Source: Thermophilibacter provencensis (lineage in GTDB: Bacteria > Actinomycetota > Coriobacteriia > Coriobacteriales > Atopobiaceae). From it: a DNA stretch of 64,000 nucleotides. The stretch covers positions 62,001-126,000 of the forward strand of contig NZ_JAUDEA010000004.1 of NCBI RefSeq assembly GCF_030372065.1, written 5' to 3'. Under the pieces are notes generated by a model. That model did not search any database and was not told the origin of the DNA. It was given only the letters and a program-made list of their open reading frames with translations. Position 1 is the stretch's first letter. Each line of letters starts with the position of its first letter. Position numbers and translations under genes: made by a program. Below are positions 36,090 through 46,496 of the stretch, one piece after another.

Positions 36090-37610
36090 ATGTCGGCGCG
36101 CTTCGTAACGGGCGGAGGCGCTCACGAGGACGGCCCCGACCAGGGGCGCTCGCCCTCCTCGAGCGGCTCGTGGAAGACAATCAAGAGAATTCCCAAGGGA
36201 GGCCGTCCGTATGCGACGAGCCTCACCTTTGCCTTTGCGCTCACGGCGATCATGACCGCCCTCGTGCTGGTGGCGGTTCTCGGCGTTGTGTGGGAGGGCC
36301 AGTTCATGGCCTACACGCGCCGCAACATGCAGTCCATTGCCACCTCAACGGCACAGGCCATCTCCGGCCTCTATGCCACCGAGGGCGAGTTCACGGACAA
36401 CGTCATCTCCGCGGCGGAGTCCGCCTCGTCCATATCCTCGGACATCGTGGTGCAGGTGACGGACGCCGAGGGCAACGTCCTCTATGACGACACGTGGGCC
36501 ACGACGGACGCCACCTCCACAACCGGAAAGAAGACCGAGACCAACCCCGTGCCCACGTCGCGCGAGGCTGTGGTGAGCGCGCCCATCGTGGCGCCCAACG
36601 GAGACACCGTGGGAACTGTCCGCCTCTGGGCCCTTGGGTCCGACGCGCTGCTCACCAAGAGCGACTCGGCCTTCCGCTCCAACTCCTACGGCGCCATCGC
36701 AACGGCTGCGGCCATCGCCGCCGTGATCGCGTGCGTCATTGGCTACTTTGTCTCGCGCGGCATCGCCCGGCCCATCCAGCGCATCACCTCGACGGCCAAG
36801 CAGATCAGAAACGGCGACCTCACCGCGCGCTCCGGCGTCACGGGCCCCGACGAGGTGGGCCAGCTCGGCGAGACCTTTGACGACATGGCAAGCACCATCG
36901 AGCGCGACCTCAAGCTCGAGCACCGTCTCACCGGCGATGTGGCCCACGAGCTGCGCACCCCGCTCATGGCGCTGCAGGCCACCGTGGAGGCCATGCAGGA
37001 CGGCGTGCTCCCCGCAGACGACGAGCACTTTGAGACCGTTGCCTCCGAGGTGCGCCGCCTTTCTCGCCTCATAGACGCCATGCTGCGCCTCTCGCGCCTG
37101 GAGAACGGCACCACGGAGATCAAGATCGAGAAGACCGACATGGTCTACCTCGTGAAGAGCCTTGTCTCCGCGCAGCACCAGCTCTTCCACGAGCAGGGCC
37201 TTCACCTGCGCTTTGTTGACGAGACGCCCCATGGCGAGCTCTACGCGGACGTTGACCCGGACCTCATCCGCGAGGCCGTGGTCAACCTCATGAGCAACGC
37301 CATGCGCTACACCAACGAGGATGGTTGGGTGAAGGTGTCCCTGCGCCAGGATCACGCAGACGTGCTCATTGCGGTGCAGGACACGGGCATCGGCATTGCC
37401 AAGGAGGACATCCCGCAGACCTTCTCGCGCTTCTGGCGCTCCGACGTGAGCCGCGAGCGCGTCTCGGGCGGCCTGGGCGTTGGCCTGGCCATCACCAAGG
37501 AGATCGTCGACCGCCACAACGGCACCATCCTCGTGGAGTCCGAGCTCAACAAGGGCACCACCTTCACGCTGCGCATCCCCCAGCGCCAGCCGCGCAAGCA
37601 GGAGCGCTAG
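36090..37610 (+). CDS. Membrane sensor histidine kinase
   Basis: A 506-residue kinase paired with the preceding regulator. It has a cytoplasmic N-terminal segment, TM1 at about 47–70, an extracellular sensor of about 120 residues, TM2 at about 206–228, a HAMP domain (SRGIARPIQRITSTAKQI), an H box with HELRTPLMALQ, an N box NLMSNAMRYT, G1 VQDTGIGIA, an F box FSRFWRSDVS and G2 GGLGVGLAITKEIV. Overall architecture resembles BaeS/PhoR-type kinases. What it senses cannot be told from sequence. Confidence 0.94.
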   Translation: MSARFVTGGGAHEDGPDQGRSPSSSGSWKTIKRIPKGGRPYATSLTFAFALTAIMTALVLVAVLGVVWEGQFMAYTRRNMQSIATSTAQAISGLYATEGEFTDNVISAAESASSISSDIVVQVTDAEGNVLYDDTWATTDATSTTGKKTETNPVPTSREAVVSAPIVAPNGDTVGTVRLWALGSDALLTKSDSAFRSNSYGAIATAAAIAAVIACVIGYFVSRGIARPIQRITSTAKQIRNGDLTARSGVTGPDEVGQLGETFDDMASTIERDLKLEHRLTGDVAHELRTPLMALQATVEAMQDGVLPADDEHFETVASEVRRLSRLIDAMLRLSRLENGTTEIKIEKTDMVYLVKSLVSAQHQLFHEQGLHLRFVDETPHGELYADVDPDLIREAVVNLMSNAMRYTNEDGWVKVSLRQDHADVLIAVQDTGIGIAKEDIPQTFSRFWRSDVSRERVSGGLGVGLAITKEIVDRHNGTILVESELNKGTTFTLRIPQRQPRKQER

Positions 37611-37700
37611 CCCCTCGACTGCCGAGAAGAACCGCGGCTCGGCGGCCCCGCACTAACGGTATACTGATACGTTGACTGCAACGACGTTGGAGGGACGGCT

Positions 37701-38576
37701 ATGGCTATGGAACTTCGTCCGGACTCGCACGGCAAGGTTCGCGACATCTATGACTGCGGCGACAGCCTGCTCATGGTTGCCTCGGACCGCATCAGTGCCT
37801 ACGACTTCATCCTGCCCGACGAGATTCCCCACAAGGGCGAGATCCTCACGCGCATCTCGGCGTTCTGGTTCGAGCGCTTCAAGGACCTCATCCCCAACCA
37901 CATGATCTCCTGCGACGTGGCGGACCTGCCGGCCGAGTACCAGCCCTATGCCGACTACCTGGCCGGCCGCTCCATGCTGGTCAAGAAGGCTCAGACCGTG
38001 CCCATCGAGTGCATCGTCCGCGGCTACCTCACCGGCTCCGGCAAGAAGACCTACGACGAGGACGGCACCGTCTGCGGCATCAAGCTGCCCGAGGGCCTGG
38101 CCGAGGCCTCCAAGCTGCCCGAGCCCATCTTCACCCCCTCCACCAAGGCGGAGCTGGGCGACCACGACGAGAACATCTCCTTTGAGCGCTGCTGCGAGAT
38201 CGTGGGCACCGACGTTGCCGAGCAGCTGCGCGACGCCTCCCTCTCCATCTACAAGGCCGCCGCGGACTACGCCGCCGAGCAGGGCATCATCATCGCAGAC
38301 ACCAAGTTTGAGTTTGGCTTCATCGACGGCAAGCTCACGCTCATCGACGAGTGCCTCACGCCCGACTCCAGCCGCTTCTGGCCCGCCGACTCCTACGAGG
38401 AGGGCAAGGTCCAGCCGAGCTACGACAAGCAGTACGTCCGCGACTGGCTGCGCGCCAACTGGGACATGACCGGCGAGCCGCCGCGCATCCCAGCGGAGGT
38501 CATCGAGGGCACGTCCAGGCGCTACCAGGAGGCCTTCCAGATCATCACCGGCACCGAGTTCACGCCCGCCCGCTAA
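37701..38576 (+). CDS. purC: SAICAR synthase (phosphoribosylaminoimidazole-succinocarboxamide synthase)
   Basis: PurC joins CAIR and aspartate in purine synthesis. The 291-residue length fits the longer family branch. Motifs: GKVRDIYDCGDSLLMVASDR, SAYDFILPDEIPHKG, ECIVRGYLTGSG, and LTLIDECLTPDSSRFWPAD. GGAGGGA precedes the ATG; a second ATG two codons in is possible. Confidence 0.95.
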   Translation: MAMELRPDSHGKVRDIYDCGDSLLMVASDRISAYDFILPDEIPHKGEILTRISAFWFERFKDLIPNHMISCDVADLPAEYQPYADYLAGRSMLVKKAQTVPIECIVRGYLTGSGKKTYDEDGTVCGIKLPEGLAEASKLPEPIFTPSTKAELGDHDENISFERCCEIVGTDVAEQLRDASLSIYKAAADYAAEQGIIIADTKFEFGFIDGKLTLIDECLTPDSSRFWPADSYEEGKVQPSYDKQYVRDWLRANWDMTGEPPRIPAEVIEGTSRRYQEAFQIITGTEFTPAR

Positions 38577-38610
38577 GAGGGGCGCGGCACACGTACCTGT
38601 AAGGAGTCCC

Positions 38611-39234
38611 ATGTCACTGCGAGACACCATCGAGGGCGCCCGCCGCGAGGCCGAGGGCAACGCCGTTGGAAGGCCGAGCAAGGAGGCCGAGAGCGTAAGC
38701 GCGCCCGAGGAGGAGAAGAAGGGCTTCTCGCGCAGCTCTGCCGCCAAGGCCCGTCCTGCCCGCGAGGCCGCCGCGTCCGTGCGCGTGTCCTCAAAGCCCA
38801 AGGCGGCCTCGGTCACCGAGACCAAGGAGGAGAAGCGCGACCGCAAGCGCCGCGAGCGCGAGGAGCAGGACATGCGCACGCGCGCCTACGACGCGCTCCT
38901 GCGCAGCGACCCCGATTACCGCAGGACCGAGAAGGTCTTCTGGATTGCGGTGGGCGTGGGCTTTGTCCTGGCCGTGGCCTCGCTCGTGCTGGCCTATGCC
39001 TTTGGCGACCAGACCGACGTCTCCACCCCGATGGGCGTTGCCTCGGTGGTGACGCTCGTTGCGGCCTACGTGCTCATCATCGGCAGCTTCATTTACGACT
39101 TTGCCAAGCGTCGTCCCATCCGCAAGCGCGTTGAGTCCCAGCTGCGCGGCATCAGCGACAAGAAGCTGCTCGAGATCTTTGAGAAGCAGCGCGACGCCCA
39201 GCTCAAGAAGGACGCCAAGAAGGGCAAGAAGTAG
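38611..39234 (+). CDS. Hypothetical protein with two membrane helices
   Basis: A 207-residue protein of unknown function. The first 100 residues are charged and probably disordered (Ala/Lys/Glu/Arg-rich). Two hydrophobic helices follow at about 111–130 and 139–160 (WIAVGVGFVLAVASLVLAYAF and VASVVTLVAAYVLIIGSFI), then a basic Lys-rich tail. AAGGAG precedes the ATG. It follows purC after 34 bases and may be cotranscribed, but shares no known role. Confidence 0.7.
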   Translation: MSLRDTIEGARREAEGNAVGRPSKEAESVSAPEEEKKGFSRSSAAKARPAREAAASVRVSSKPKAASVTETKEEKRDRKRREREEQDMRTRAYDALLRSDPDYRRTEKVFWIAVGVGFVLAVASLVLAYAFGDQTDVSTPMGVASVVTLVAAYVLIIGSFIYDFAKRRPIRKRVESQLRGISDKKLLEIFEKQRDAQLKKDAKKGKK

Positions 39235-39289
39235 AGGGTCCTTATCGCGTTTTGTCAGCGGGTTGTGCCGGTGATAGAATAGCGTTCAC

Positions 39290-39365
39290 GCCTTCGTAGC
39301 TCAGGGGATAGAGCACCGCTCTCCTAAAGCGGGTGTCGGCCGTTCGAATCGGCCCGGGGGCACCA
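39290..39365 (+). tRNA. tRNA-Arg (CCT)
   Basis: Acceptor GCCTTCG/CGGGGGC with two G·U pairs, D arm GCTCAGGGGATAGAGC, anticodon stem CCGCT/AGCGG with loop CTCCTAA (anticodon CCT), and an encoded CCA. TAGAAT lies about ten bases upstream. Confidence 0.95.
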
Positions 39366-39373
39366 GTAAACTC

Positions 39374-39410
39374 GCAGGTCAGTGGCCATATGGCTGCTGA
39401 CCTGCTTTTT
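39374..39410 (+). terminator. Terminator after tRNA-Arg
   Basis: GCAGGTCAG, 14-base loop, CTGACCTGC, then TTTTT. Confidence 0.85.
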
Positions 39411-39449
39411 ATGACAAAGGTTGACAAAGGTGACAGGCACTTTTGTCAT
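39411..39449. repeat. TGACAAAGG-type hairpin motif (copy 2)
   Basis: ATGACAAAGG, a second TTGACAAAGGTGACAGG, and TTTTGTCAT closing the stem. Same word family as after argG and after purH. Confidence 0.6.
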
Positions 39450-39450
39450 G

Positions 39451-39483
39451 AAAAGACCCCGCCGAGAAGGTCTCGACGGGGTC
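39451..39483 (-). terminator. Terminator of the cell-wall kinase operon
   Basis: On the minus strand GACCCCG-CGAG and CTCG-CGGGGTC form a stem with a short loop followed by TTTTC, just after the pknB stop. It closes the six-gene operon. Confidence 0.8.
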
Positions 39484-39495
39484 GTGCGCGGGCTG

Positions 39496-41634
39496 CTAGT
39501 TGCTGCTTAGCCCGGTGTGGGTGCCGGACTCGGCGCCCGTGGTGGTGCCGTTGTTGTCGCCGGTGGTGGTACCGGTATTGTCTCCCGTAGTGGTGCCGGT
39601 ATTGTCTCCCGTGGTAGTGCTCGTGTTATCACCCGTGGTGGTGCCGGGTGTGCTGGGCTCATCATCGGGGTCCTGGCCAGGGAGCTCGGGATCGGTCTGC
39701 CCGGTGCTGGGCTCGGTGACGGTGGGCGTCTGGGTGGTGAGGACAATTTCGGCGCCCCTGGGGGCGGTGCCGGTGATGGACTGGCTCGTGACCTTGCCCT
39801 CGGCGGAGTTGCCTGACGCGAGGATGGGCGTGAAACCCTGGTTGCGCAGGGCGGCGGCCGCGTCGTAGTAGGAGTACGAGACCACGTACGGGACGTTGAT
39901 CTCCTCGGGCTGCTCGGGCCCAAGGGAGACGTAGAGCGTCACCGTGGTGCCCCTGTCGTGGGACTCCCCGGCGCTCGGCGTGGTGTAGACGACGTTGCCC
40001 TCGCTCACGCTGTCGCTGTAGATGTACTGCGTGGGCGCAAGCTCAAAGCCGGCCTCCTCGATCTCGCTGGCAGCCGTCTCCTCGTCCTTGTTTGAGACGT
40101 CGGGGACGCTCTCCTGGCCGCTGCCGGAGGAGAGGTAGTAGGTGACGGTCTGCCCAACGCGGATCTTGGAGCCGGGCTCGTCGCTCTGGTCGCACACGCG
40201 GCCCTGCTCGATGTTCTCGTCCTCGCGAGACTCGCCCTCACGGCCGAGAAGGCCAACCTCCTGGAGCTTCCTCTCGGCATCCTCGGGCGTGAGGTTGGTG
40301 AGGTCGGGGACCTCGGTCTCCTCCGCGCCGGACGGGCCGCGGGAGATGCGGATGTTCACGCGCGTTCCCTCGGGGACCTCGCGCAGGGCGCTCGGGTCCT
40401 GGTCGTAGATCTGACCCTCGGGGTAGTCCTCGCTAAAGCCGCGGTCAATGTCGCCAAGCTCGAGCCCGCGCTCCGCGAGGGCGTCCTCGGCCTGCTCCTG
40501 CGTCATGCCCGCAAGGCTGGGGATGGTTGCCATCGCGGTCCGGTTGCCCAGCACGCTCACCAGCGCAACGATGGCAATGGCCACGGCGGCTACGCCGCCA
40601 ATGACGCCGAGAACCACATTGCGCTTGTGCTTTCTCGCGCGCTCGGCCTCCTGCTCGGCGGCCTGCTCCGTGGCGCTCTGCCCACGGTAGCGGTTGGTGC
40701 GCTCCACGCGCGGCATCGAGGCCGTGCCGCTCGTGGCGGGGACCACGCCCGCGCCGCGCTCGAGCTTGTTGGTGGGCTGGGCGGGCAGCATGGAGGTTGC
40801 GGTGTTGACGGCCTGCATGCGCCCGGCGAGGTAGTCTCGCAGGGTGCGATAGAGCTCGTCGGCCGTCTGGAAGCGGTCGGCGGGGCTCTTCTGCATGCAC
40901 TTGAGGATGATCGACTCAAGGGACGGGTCCACGGCGGGGTTGAGCTGGCTGGGCGGCTTGGGCTGCTCGTTTACCTGCTTGAGGGCAACGGTGATGGCGT
41001 CGTCGCCCTGGAAGGGCACCTGCCCCGTGACGGCCTCGTACATGACGATGCCGAGCGAGTAGATGTCCGTGGTGGGGCCGAGGTCCTTGCCCTGCGTCTG
41101 CTCGGGGGAGACGTAGTGCGCGGTGCCGAGGACGGAGTTGTCCTGCGTGAGGTGGCTGTTCTTGGCGCGCGCGATGCCGAAGTCCATCACCTTGATGTTG
41201 CCGTCGGGCTGCACCATGATGTTCTGCGGCTTGATGTCGCGGTGGATGATGTCGTGCTTGTGGGCCACGGAGAGCGCCTGGGCGATCTGCGAGCCAATCT
41301 GCGCGACCTTCTTGCAGTCGAGGGCGCCGTGCTTGCGGATGCCGCTCTTGAGGTCGGTGCCGCGCAGGTACTCCATGACGATGTAGTAGGTGTCCGCGTC
41401 CTTGCCCCAGTCGTAGACGGAGACGATGTAGGGGCTCTGCAGTGCCGCTGCGGCCTGCGCCTCCTGCTTGAAGCGCGCCGCGAAGGACGGGTCGTTGGCG
41501 TACTGCGGCAGCATGGTCTTGATCGCCACGGTGCGGCCGAGGACCTCGTCAAGGCCGCGGTAGACCGTGGCCATGCCGCCCGCTCCGATCTTGTCCTGGA
41601 CCTGGTAGCGTCCCCCGAGAACCATCGCTGACAT
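39496..41634 (-). CDS. pknB: PASTA-domain serine/threonine protein kinase
   Basis: A 712-residue membrane kinase. The kinase domain (about 10–275) has GAGGMATVYRG, invariant Lys in VAIKTML, HRDIKPQNIMV, DFGIA and APE-like SPEQ. After a juxtamembrane linker comes one TM (about 345–367) and four extracellular PASTA domains (about 372–620; starts at IPSLAGMT, VPDLTNLT, VPDVSNKD and VPYVVSYS), which bind muropeptides/lipid II in homologues. The tail is four TTTGDN-type repeats. It is last in the operon with FHA proteins, phosphatase and RodA–PBP, as in actinobacterial pknB loci. Confidence 0.95.
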   Translation of the reverse strand: MSAMVLGGRYQVQDKIGAGGMATVYRGLDEVLGRTVAIKTMLPQYANDPSFAARFKQEAQAAAALQSPYIVSVYDWGKDADTYYIVMEYLRGTDLKSGIRKHGALDCKKVAQIGSQIAQALSVAHKHDIIHRDIKPQNIMVQPDGNIKVMDFGIARAKNSHLTQDNSVLGTAHYVSPEQTQGKDLGPTTDIYSLGIVMYEAVTGQVPFQGDDAITVALKQVNEQPKPPSQLNPAVDPSLESIILKCMQKSPADRFQTADELYRTLRDYLAGRMQAVNTATSMLPAQPTNKLERGAGVVPATSGTASMPRVERTNRYRGQSATEQAAEQEAERARKHKRNVVLGVIGGVAAVAIAIVALVSVLGNRTAMATIPSLAGMTQEQAEDALAERGLELGDIDRGFSEDYPEGQIYDQDPSALREVPEGTRVNIRISRGPSGAEETEVPDLTNLTPEDAERKLQEVGLLGREGESREDENIEQGRVCDQSDEPGSKIRVGQTVTYYLSSGSGQESVPDVSNKDEETAASEIEEAGFELAPTQYIYSDSVSEGNVVYTTPSAGESHDRGTTVTLYVSLGPEQPEEINVPYVVSYSYYDAAAALRNQGFTPILASGNSAEGKVTSQSITGTAPRGAEIVLTTQTPTVTEPSTGQTDPELPGQDPDDEPSTPGTTTGDNTSTTTGDNTGTTTGDNTGTTTGDNNGTTTGAESGTHTGLSSN
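39552..39648. repeat. 24-bp tandem repeats in the 3' end of pknB
   Basis: Four near-identical 24-bp units encode TTTGDN-T-G/S octapeptides in the extracellular tail of PknB. The in-frame length makes slippage harmless to the frame, so copy number may vary between strains. Confidence 0.75.
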
Positions 41635-41750
41635 TGTCTCTCCTATCCACGCGCGGGATGCGCCCGCGTCTCCTCATGTTCGTCGTAGTTCGTTTCTGGC
41701 TGCGTCTCTGCTCGTCTTCCGTGCTCTTCTCGCCGTCTCGCCCCCCGTGC

Positions 41751-44726
41751 CTAGTTGCCCGTGCCCGAGGCCTGAATTGCAAGCGCCTCGGCGAGAACCT
41801 GTCCCGCAAACCCCGCGGCAAAGCCCTCGACGTCCTCGCCCTGGCCCTCAACGCACGCGGAGATGACGAGGGTGGGGTTGTCGTAGGGGGCAAACCCGAT
41901 GAAGAACGAGTTGATGTTGCCGTTCTCCACCTGCGCGGTTCCGGTCTTGCCGGCAACCTGCACGCCCCAGACCTGGGCGCGCGTGCCGGTTCCGTGGTCC
42001 ACGACGGCGAGCATGGCCTCCTTGACCTGCTCGGCAGTGGTGGACGAGATGACCTGTCCCAGCGAGCGCGGGGAGGTCTTGGAGGTCTCGATGCCCTCCG
42101 GCGAGAGCACGTGGTCAACAACGTAGGGGTTCATCGCCACGCCGCCGTTGGCGATTGCCTGGGCGACGACGGCGTTCTGCATGACGGTGGTCTGCGGTCC
42201 CGCCGGGCTCTCGTGCTGGCCAACGGGCTGGCCGCAGGAGGCCCATGCGGTCTCCCACTCCGTCATCTCGTCCGGGTCCGGCATGAGCGAGGGCAGGCAG
42301 TCAAAGTCCTGACCGATGTTCTGGCCGTAGCCAAAGGCGTTGGCGTAGCTCACGAGGGTGCCCGCGCCAACCTCAACGCCAAGCGCGCCGAGCGCGGTGT
42401 TGGACGAGAGGGCAAAGGCCTCCCTGAGGCTGGGGCTGCCGTAGTCGTTGTGGCCGTAGTTGCTCACCTCGGCGCCGCCGATCTCGAGCGAGGGGCCGGC
42501 GTAGATGGTCTCGTCGAGCGTTGCCGTGCCGGAGTCCAGCGCGGCGGAGAGGGTGATCGCCTTGAAGGAGGAGCCGGGGGCGTAGAGTGCCTGCGTGGTG
42601 CGGTCGAGCAGCTCGCCGCCCGTGCCCTGCATGGCCTGCTCGAGGTTCTCCACGGTGTAGGTGGGCGAGGAGGCCTTGGCAAGGACGGCGCCCGTCTTGG
42701 GGTCGAGCACCACGATGGCGCCGGTGTAGCCCACAAGCGCGTCCTCGGCGGCCTTCTGGATCCTCGAGTTGATGGTGAGCGCCACCGTTGAGCCGGACTG
42801 CGAGACGCCGGCCAGCGAGTAGAGCGCGCTTCTCCAGTTGGAGTAGTCCTTGCGGCCGGTGAGCGTCTCGTTCATGGTGGACTCGATGCCCGCGCTGCCG
42901 TACTGCGTGGAGACGTAGCCAACGGTGTGGCGCGCGAGCGAGCCCTGCGGGTAGCTGCGCAGGTAGCTGCCGTCGGACTGCTGCACGCTCTCCGCGAGGG
43001 TCACGCCGTCCGAGGTGATGATCGCGCCGCGCTGCACGTAGGCGCTGCGGGCGATGGTGTGGTTGTTGCTCGGCATGTTCTGGACGCGCTCGGCGTCGAT
43101 CTGCTGCACGTAGGTGAGGTTGGCCACCAGCGCGGCAAAGAACAGCGCAAAGACGGTGATGAGCGTGGTGAGGCGCTTGCTCAGCGCCACGCGGCCGAGC
43201 ACGCCGGACTCGGCGGTGGTGAGGCCAAAGTGGCCGCGCGCGTGGCTGCCGTGCACCACGGAGGCAACGTGGGCGCCCGCCTGGGAGCCTGTGGGCGCCT
43301 GGCTCGCGAGCGTGAGGATGGGGTCGCGCCGCTCGCTCTCGCGCTGCGAGGCGCTGGCCATCTCGGCCTCGTGCCCGGTGCCCTCGTCGCCCGCGCGCAG
43401 GAGCAGGCCCACGATGACAAAGCTCGCCAGGAGCGAGGTGCCGCCCTGGCTCATGAAGGGCAGCGTGACGCCCGTGAGCGGGAGGAGCTTGGTGACGCCT
43501 CCCACGATGAGAAACGCCTGGAAGGAGATGGCGCAGGTGAGGCCAACGGCCGCAAAGGCGGAGCAGTCGGACTTGGCGCGCGCCGCGGTTGCGAGGCCGC
43601 GCACGCAGAAGAGCAGGTAGAGAATAAGGATGGCGGAGCCGCCCAGAAGGCCCATCTCCTCGGCGATGGCCGAGAAGATGAAGTCGCTCTGGACAAAGGG
43701 GATGGTGGTGGCAAGTCCGTTGCCAATGCCCACGCCCGTGAGCCCGCCGTCTGCGAGCGAGTAGAGCGACTGGACGATCTGGTAGCCGCCGGTGGCCGCC
43801 GCCGACCACGGGTCGATCCAGATGTTGATGCGGTTCTGGACGTGCCCAAAGAGGAAGTAGCAGGCCACGCCGCCCAGGGCCAGGAGCCCCAGACTCACGG
43901 CAACGTAGCTCACGCGGCCGGTGGCCACGTAGATCATGATGACGAAGAACGCAAAGAAGAGCAGGGCGCTGCCGAGGTCCGTCTCAAAGACCACCACAAG
44001 AAGGCTGATGCCCCACATGACGAGCAGCGGCAGCAGCATGCGCAGGCGCGGCAGGTGGATGGGCCCAAAGCTGCGCATGGAGGCGGAGAGCGCCTCGCGG
44101 TTGGTGGCCAGGTAGAACGCGAGGAAGAGCGTGATGAGAATCTTGGCAAACTCGCCGGGCTGGAAGCTAAAGCTGCCGATGTAGATCCAGAGCTTGGAGC
44201 CGTTCTGCTCGGTTCCCAAGATCATGGGCAGCACGAGAAGCACCACGCCGGCTATGCCGAGGGTGTACTTGTAGTCCGCGAGGCTGTCGAGGTCGCGCAC
44301 GACGGCGAGAACCGCCACCATGGCGGCTACGGAGAGGAAGAGCCACACGATCTGGTTGACGGCGGAGTCCGGCGCCAGGCGCGTGAGGAAGGTTATGCCC
44401 ACGCCCGAGAGGACAAAGACGATGGGGAGAATGGCCGGGTCAGCTTCTGGCGCGAGGAAACGGATGGCCACGTGGGCCGCCGCAAACGCGGCAAAGAGGC
44501 CGAGCGGCACCCCAAGCGTGGAGAGGCTCAGCGTGAGACTCGAGTTGACCACGTACATGGCGTAGAGCAGCACCACGGGGATGGCGGCGATGCAGAGCAG
44601 GAGAAGCTCGGTGTTGCGGCGCCCATGGCCGCGGTCAGCCAGCGGCGCGGCGGCCGGCGCGGGCGCTGACATCGCATCCATCTCGGCGCGGGAGGCCGCA
44701 CCGGCATATCTCGTCCTTCTCAGCAT
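41751..44726 (-). CDS. RodA/FtsW glycosyltransferase fused to a class B penicillin-binding protein
   Basis: A single 991-residue chain. The N-terminal half (about 30–460) is a SEDS polymerase with about ten membrane helices: [20 protein letters not shown], the catalytic-type Asp in [15 protein letters not shown], and [17 protein letters not shown]. After a linker and one TM comes a transpeptidase: SxxK serine in [11 protein letters not shown], SxN in [11 protein letters not shown], and KTGT in [17 protein letters not shown] and bPBP normally work as separate partners (RodA–PBP2, FtsW–FtsI); here they are joined. The ATG of MLRRTRY follows GGAGG and starts one base after the phosphatase stop. 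Confidence 0.92.
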   Translation of the reverse strand: MLRRTRYAGAASRAEMDAMSAPAPAAAPLADRGHGRRNTELLLLCIAAIPVVLLYAMYVVNSSLTLSLSTLGVPLGLFAAFAAAHVAIRFLAPEADPAILPIVFVLSGVGITFLTRLAPDSAVNQIVWLFLSVAAMVAVLAVVRDLDSLADYKYTLGIAGVVLLVLPMILGTEQNGSKLWIYIGSFSFQPGEFAKILITLFLAFYLATNREALSASMRSFGPIHLPRLRMLLPLLVMWGISLLVVVFETDLGSALLFFAFFVIMIYVATGRVSYVAVSLGLLALGGVACYFLFGHVQNRINIWIDPWSAAATGGYQIVQSLYSLADGGLTGVGIGNGLATTIPFVQSDFIFSAIAEEMGLLGGSAILILYLLFCVRGLATAARAKSDCSAFAAVGLTCAISFQAFLIVGGVTKLLPLTGVTLPFMSQGGTSLLASFVIVGLLLRAGDEGTGHEAEMASASQRESERRDPILTLASQAPTGSQAGAHVASVVHGSHARGHFGLTTAESGVLGRVALSKRLTTLITVFALFFAALVANLTYVQQIDAERVQNMPSNNHTIARSAYVQRGAIITSDGVTLAESVQQSDGSYLRSYPQGSLARHTVGYVSTQYGSAGIESTMNETLTGRKDYSNWRSALYSLAGVSQSGSTVALTINSRIQKAAEDALVGYTGAIVVLDPKTGAVLAKASSPTYTVENLEQAMQGTGGELLDRTTQALYAPGSSFKAITLSAALDSGTATLDETIYAGPSLEIGGAEVSNYGHNDYGSPSLREAFALSSNTALGALGVEVGAGTLVSYANAFGYGQNIGQDFDCLPSLMPDPDEMTEWETAWASCGQPVGQHESPAGPQTTVMQNAVVAQAIANGGVAMNPYVVDHVLSPEGIETSKTSPRSLGQVISSTTAEQVKEAMLAVVDHGTGTRAQVWGVQVAGKTGTAQVENGNINSFFIGFAPYDNPTLVISACVEGQGEDVEGFAAGFAGQVLAEALAIQASGTGN

Positions 44727-44727
44727 G

Positions 44728-46086
44728 CTACTCACCTCCGTCCTGCGACTCGGCGCCCGTCTGCTCCGTCTGTTCCGGAGCCGGCGCCTCGGGCTCCTCC
44801 GCCGGCTGCTCCTCCTGGCCGCCCTCCGGCGCCGCGTCCTGCGGCGTGTTCGCGGGCGCGTCCTCGGGAGCGTCTGCAGGGGTCTCGGTCTCGGAGCGGG
44901 CCGTCTCCGCAATCTCGGCGGCGCGCAGCTTCTCCTCGTCAATCTGCTGGTGGTAGGAGTTGATGACCTCGCGCCCCGCATCCTCGCCGTTGACCCTGAT
45001 GCCCTGCTCGAGCTGGTCCTGGATGGCAACGGGGAGGTCGGAGACGTTGACGGCGCTCGTTCCCACGAGCTCGTAGGTGGGGACGCCGAGGAAGCTCCCC
45101 TGGACGCCGCGGTACAGGCCCACGGTGCCGTTGTTGATGCCGAGGAACCACTCGCCCCTGATGAAGGTGAACGCTATCAGGGCAACGACGAGGGCAATCC
45201 CGATGATGATGGCGGCAATGCCCGCAACGCTCTTGGCGATCCTCTTGCGGACCTCGTCCACGAGGCCGTCGTCGAGCACGTCGACCACGACCACCGTCAC
45301 GTTGTCGGCGCCGCCGGCCGTGAGCGCGGCGGAGACGAGGTTGTCCGCCGCCTGCTGGGGCGTTGCGCTGGAGACGGCCACGGACTCGATCTCGCTGTCG
45401 GAGATCATGCTCGAGAGGCCGTCCGAGCACAGGATGATGCGGTCGCCGTCGTTGACCTCAAGCGAGAAGTGATCGGCGTACATGTCTGGGTCGGAGCCCA
45501 GGGCGCGGGTGATGATGGAGCGCGAGGGGTGCGTGCGCGCCTCGTCCGCGGTGATCTCGCCGGCGTCGACGAGCTCCTCAACGTAGGAGTGGTCGTGCGT
45601 GATGCGCACGAGCGTGCCGTGGTGCAGCACGTAGACGCGCGAGTCGCCCACGTGCGCCACGGCCATCTTGTTCTTCTCGATAAGTACGGCGGTTGCGGTG
45701 CAGCCCATGCCGGGCTTGCCCACGCCCTCCTCGGCCGCCTTGATGACGCTGGCGTTTGCCGCCTCAACGGCCGCGCCCAGAAGAACGTCGTCGGCCGTGC
45801 CGGGCGCGCGCTCGCCGATGGTCTCAACGGCAATGGAGCTCGCGACCTCGCCTGCCGCATGTCCGCCCATGCCGTCCGAGACCACGAAGAGGGGCGTTCT
45901 AAGAAGGAAGGAGTCCTCGTTGTGACCGCGGACCAGGCCCACGTCGCTGCGCGCGCCCCAGGAGATGAACTCGTTGGCGCCCGAGGCAACGTCCGCGCCG
46001 GCTCGCCCCTCAACGGGGATCTCGGCGCGGCCGGGAGCGTTTGCGGGCTCCTGGGTGGCGGGGATGTGGGTCTCCTCCGTCGTCAT
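44728..46086 (-). CDS. PP2C-family protein phosphatase (PstP/Stp)
   Basis: A 452-residue phosphatase that would reverse the kinases of the operon. PP2C motifs: [46 protein letters not shown] and [12 protein letters not shown]. One TM (about 287–310) separates the catalytic domain from an outer domain and a Pro/Glu-rich C-terminal tail. The start overlaps fhaB by four bases (ATGA). Confidence 0.93.
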   Translation of the reverse strand: MTTEETHIPATQEPANAPGRAEIPVEGRAGADVASGANEFISWGARSDVGLVRGHNEDSFLLRTPLFVVSDGMGGHAAGEVASSIAVETIGERAPGTADDVLLGAAVEAANASVIKAAEEGVGKPGMGCTATAVLIEKNKMAVAHVGDSRVYVLHHGTLVRITHDHSYVEELVDAGEITADEARTHPSRSIITRALGSDPDMYADHFSLEVNDGDRIILCSDGLSSMISDSEIESVAVSSATPQQAADNLVSAALTAGGADNVTVVVVDVLDDGLVDEVRKRIAKSVAGIAAIIIGIALVVALIAFTFIRGEWFLGINNGTVGLYRGVQGSFLGVPTYELVGTSAVNVSDLPVAIQDQLEQGIRVNGEDAGREVINSYHQQIDEEKLRAAEIAETARSETETPADAPEDAPANTPQDAAPEGGQEEQPAEEPEAPAPEQTEQTGAESQDGGE

Positions 46087-46496
46087 CCGCGGCTCACCCG
46101 CATGATGGTGTCACCAACCTGCACCTCGTCATCCTCGCGGAGGGTGACGGGCTGCTCGATGGGGTGGCCGTTGACGAGCGTGCCGTTGGTGGAGCCGAGG
46201 TCCTCGAGCACGAGCGCGGGGCCCTGGAGGGTGAAGCGCGCGTGGGTGGACGAGACGTACGGCTCGTCAACGACGATGTCCGAGGAGGGCGAGCGCCCAA
46301 TGACAACGGGGCCGAGGATGTCCACGTGGAGGCCGCGCAGCGACCTCGTGCCCTTCTCGACGTCGATGGACCAAATCGCCGAGTCGCGGCGCTGGCCCTT
46401 GACGAGGCCCACGCCCGTCCGCATGACGGCGAAGAGGAAGAGGTACAGGACGACGATGAGGAGCACGCGTCCCACAAAGAGGACGAGCTCGATCAT
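46083..46496 (-). CDS. fhaB: FHA-domain protein with membrane anchor (FhaB/FipA type)
   Basis: A 137-residue protein with one N-terminal TM (about 3–25) and a C-terminal FHA domain that reads phosphothreonine: VIGRSPSSDIVVDEPYVSSTHA, LEDLGSTNGTLVNG. In mycobacteria FhaB is a substrate of PknA/PknB and interacts with cell-division and wall-synthesis proteins. Overlaps both neighbours by four bases. Confidence 0.9.
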   Translation of the reverse strand: MIELVLFVGRVLLIVVLYLFLFAVMRTGVGLVKGQRRDSAIWSIDVEKGTRSLRGLHVDILGPVVIGRSPSSDIVVDEPYVSSTHARFTLQGPALVLEDLGSTNGTLVNGHPIEQPVTLREDDEVQVGDTIMRVSRG

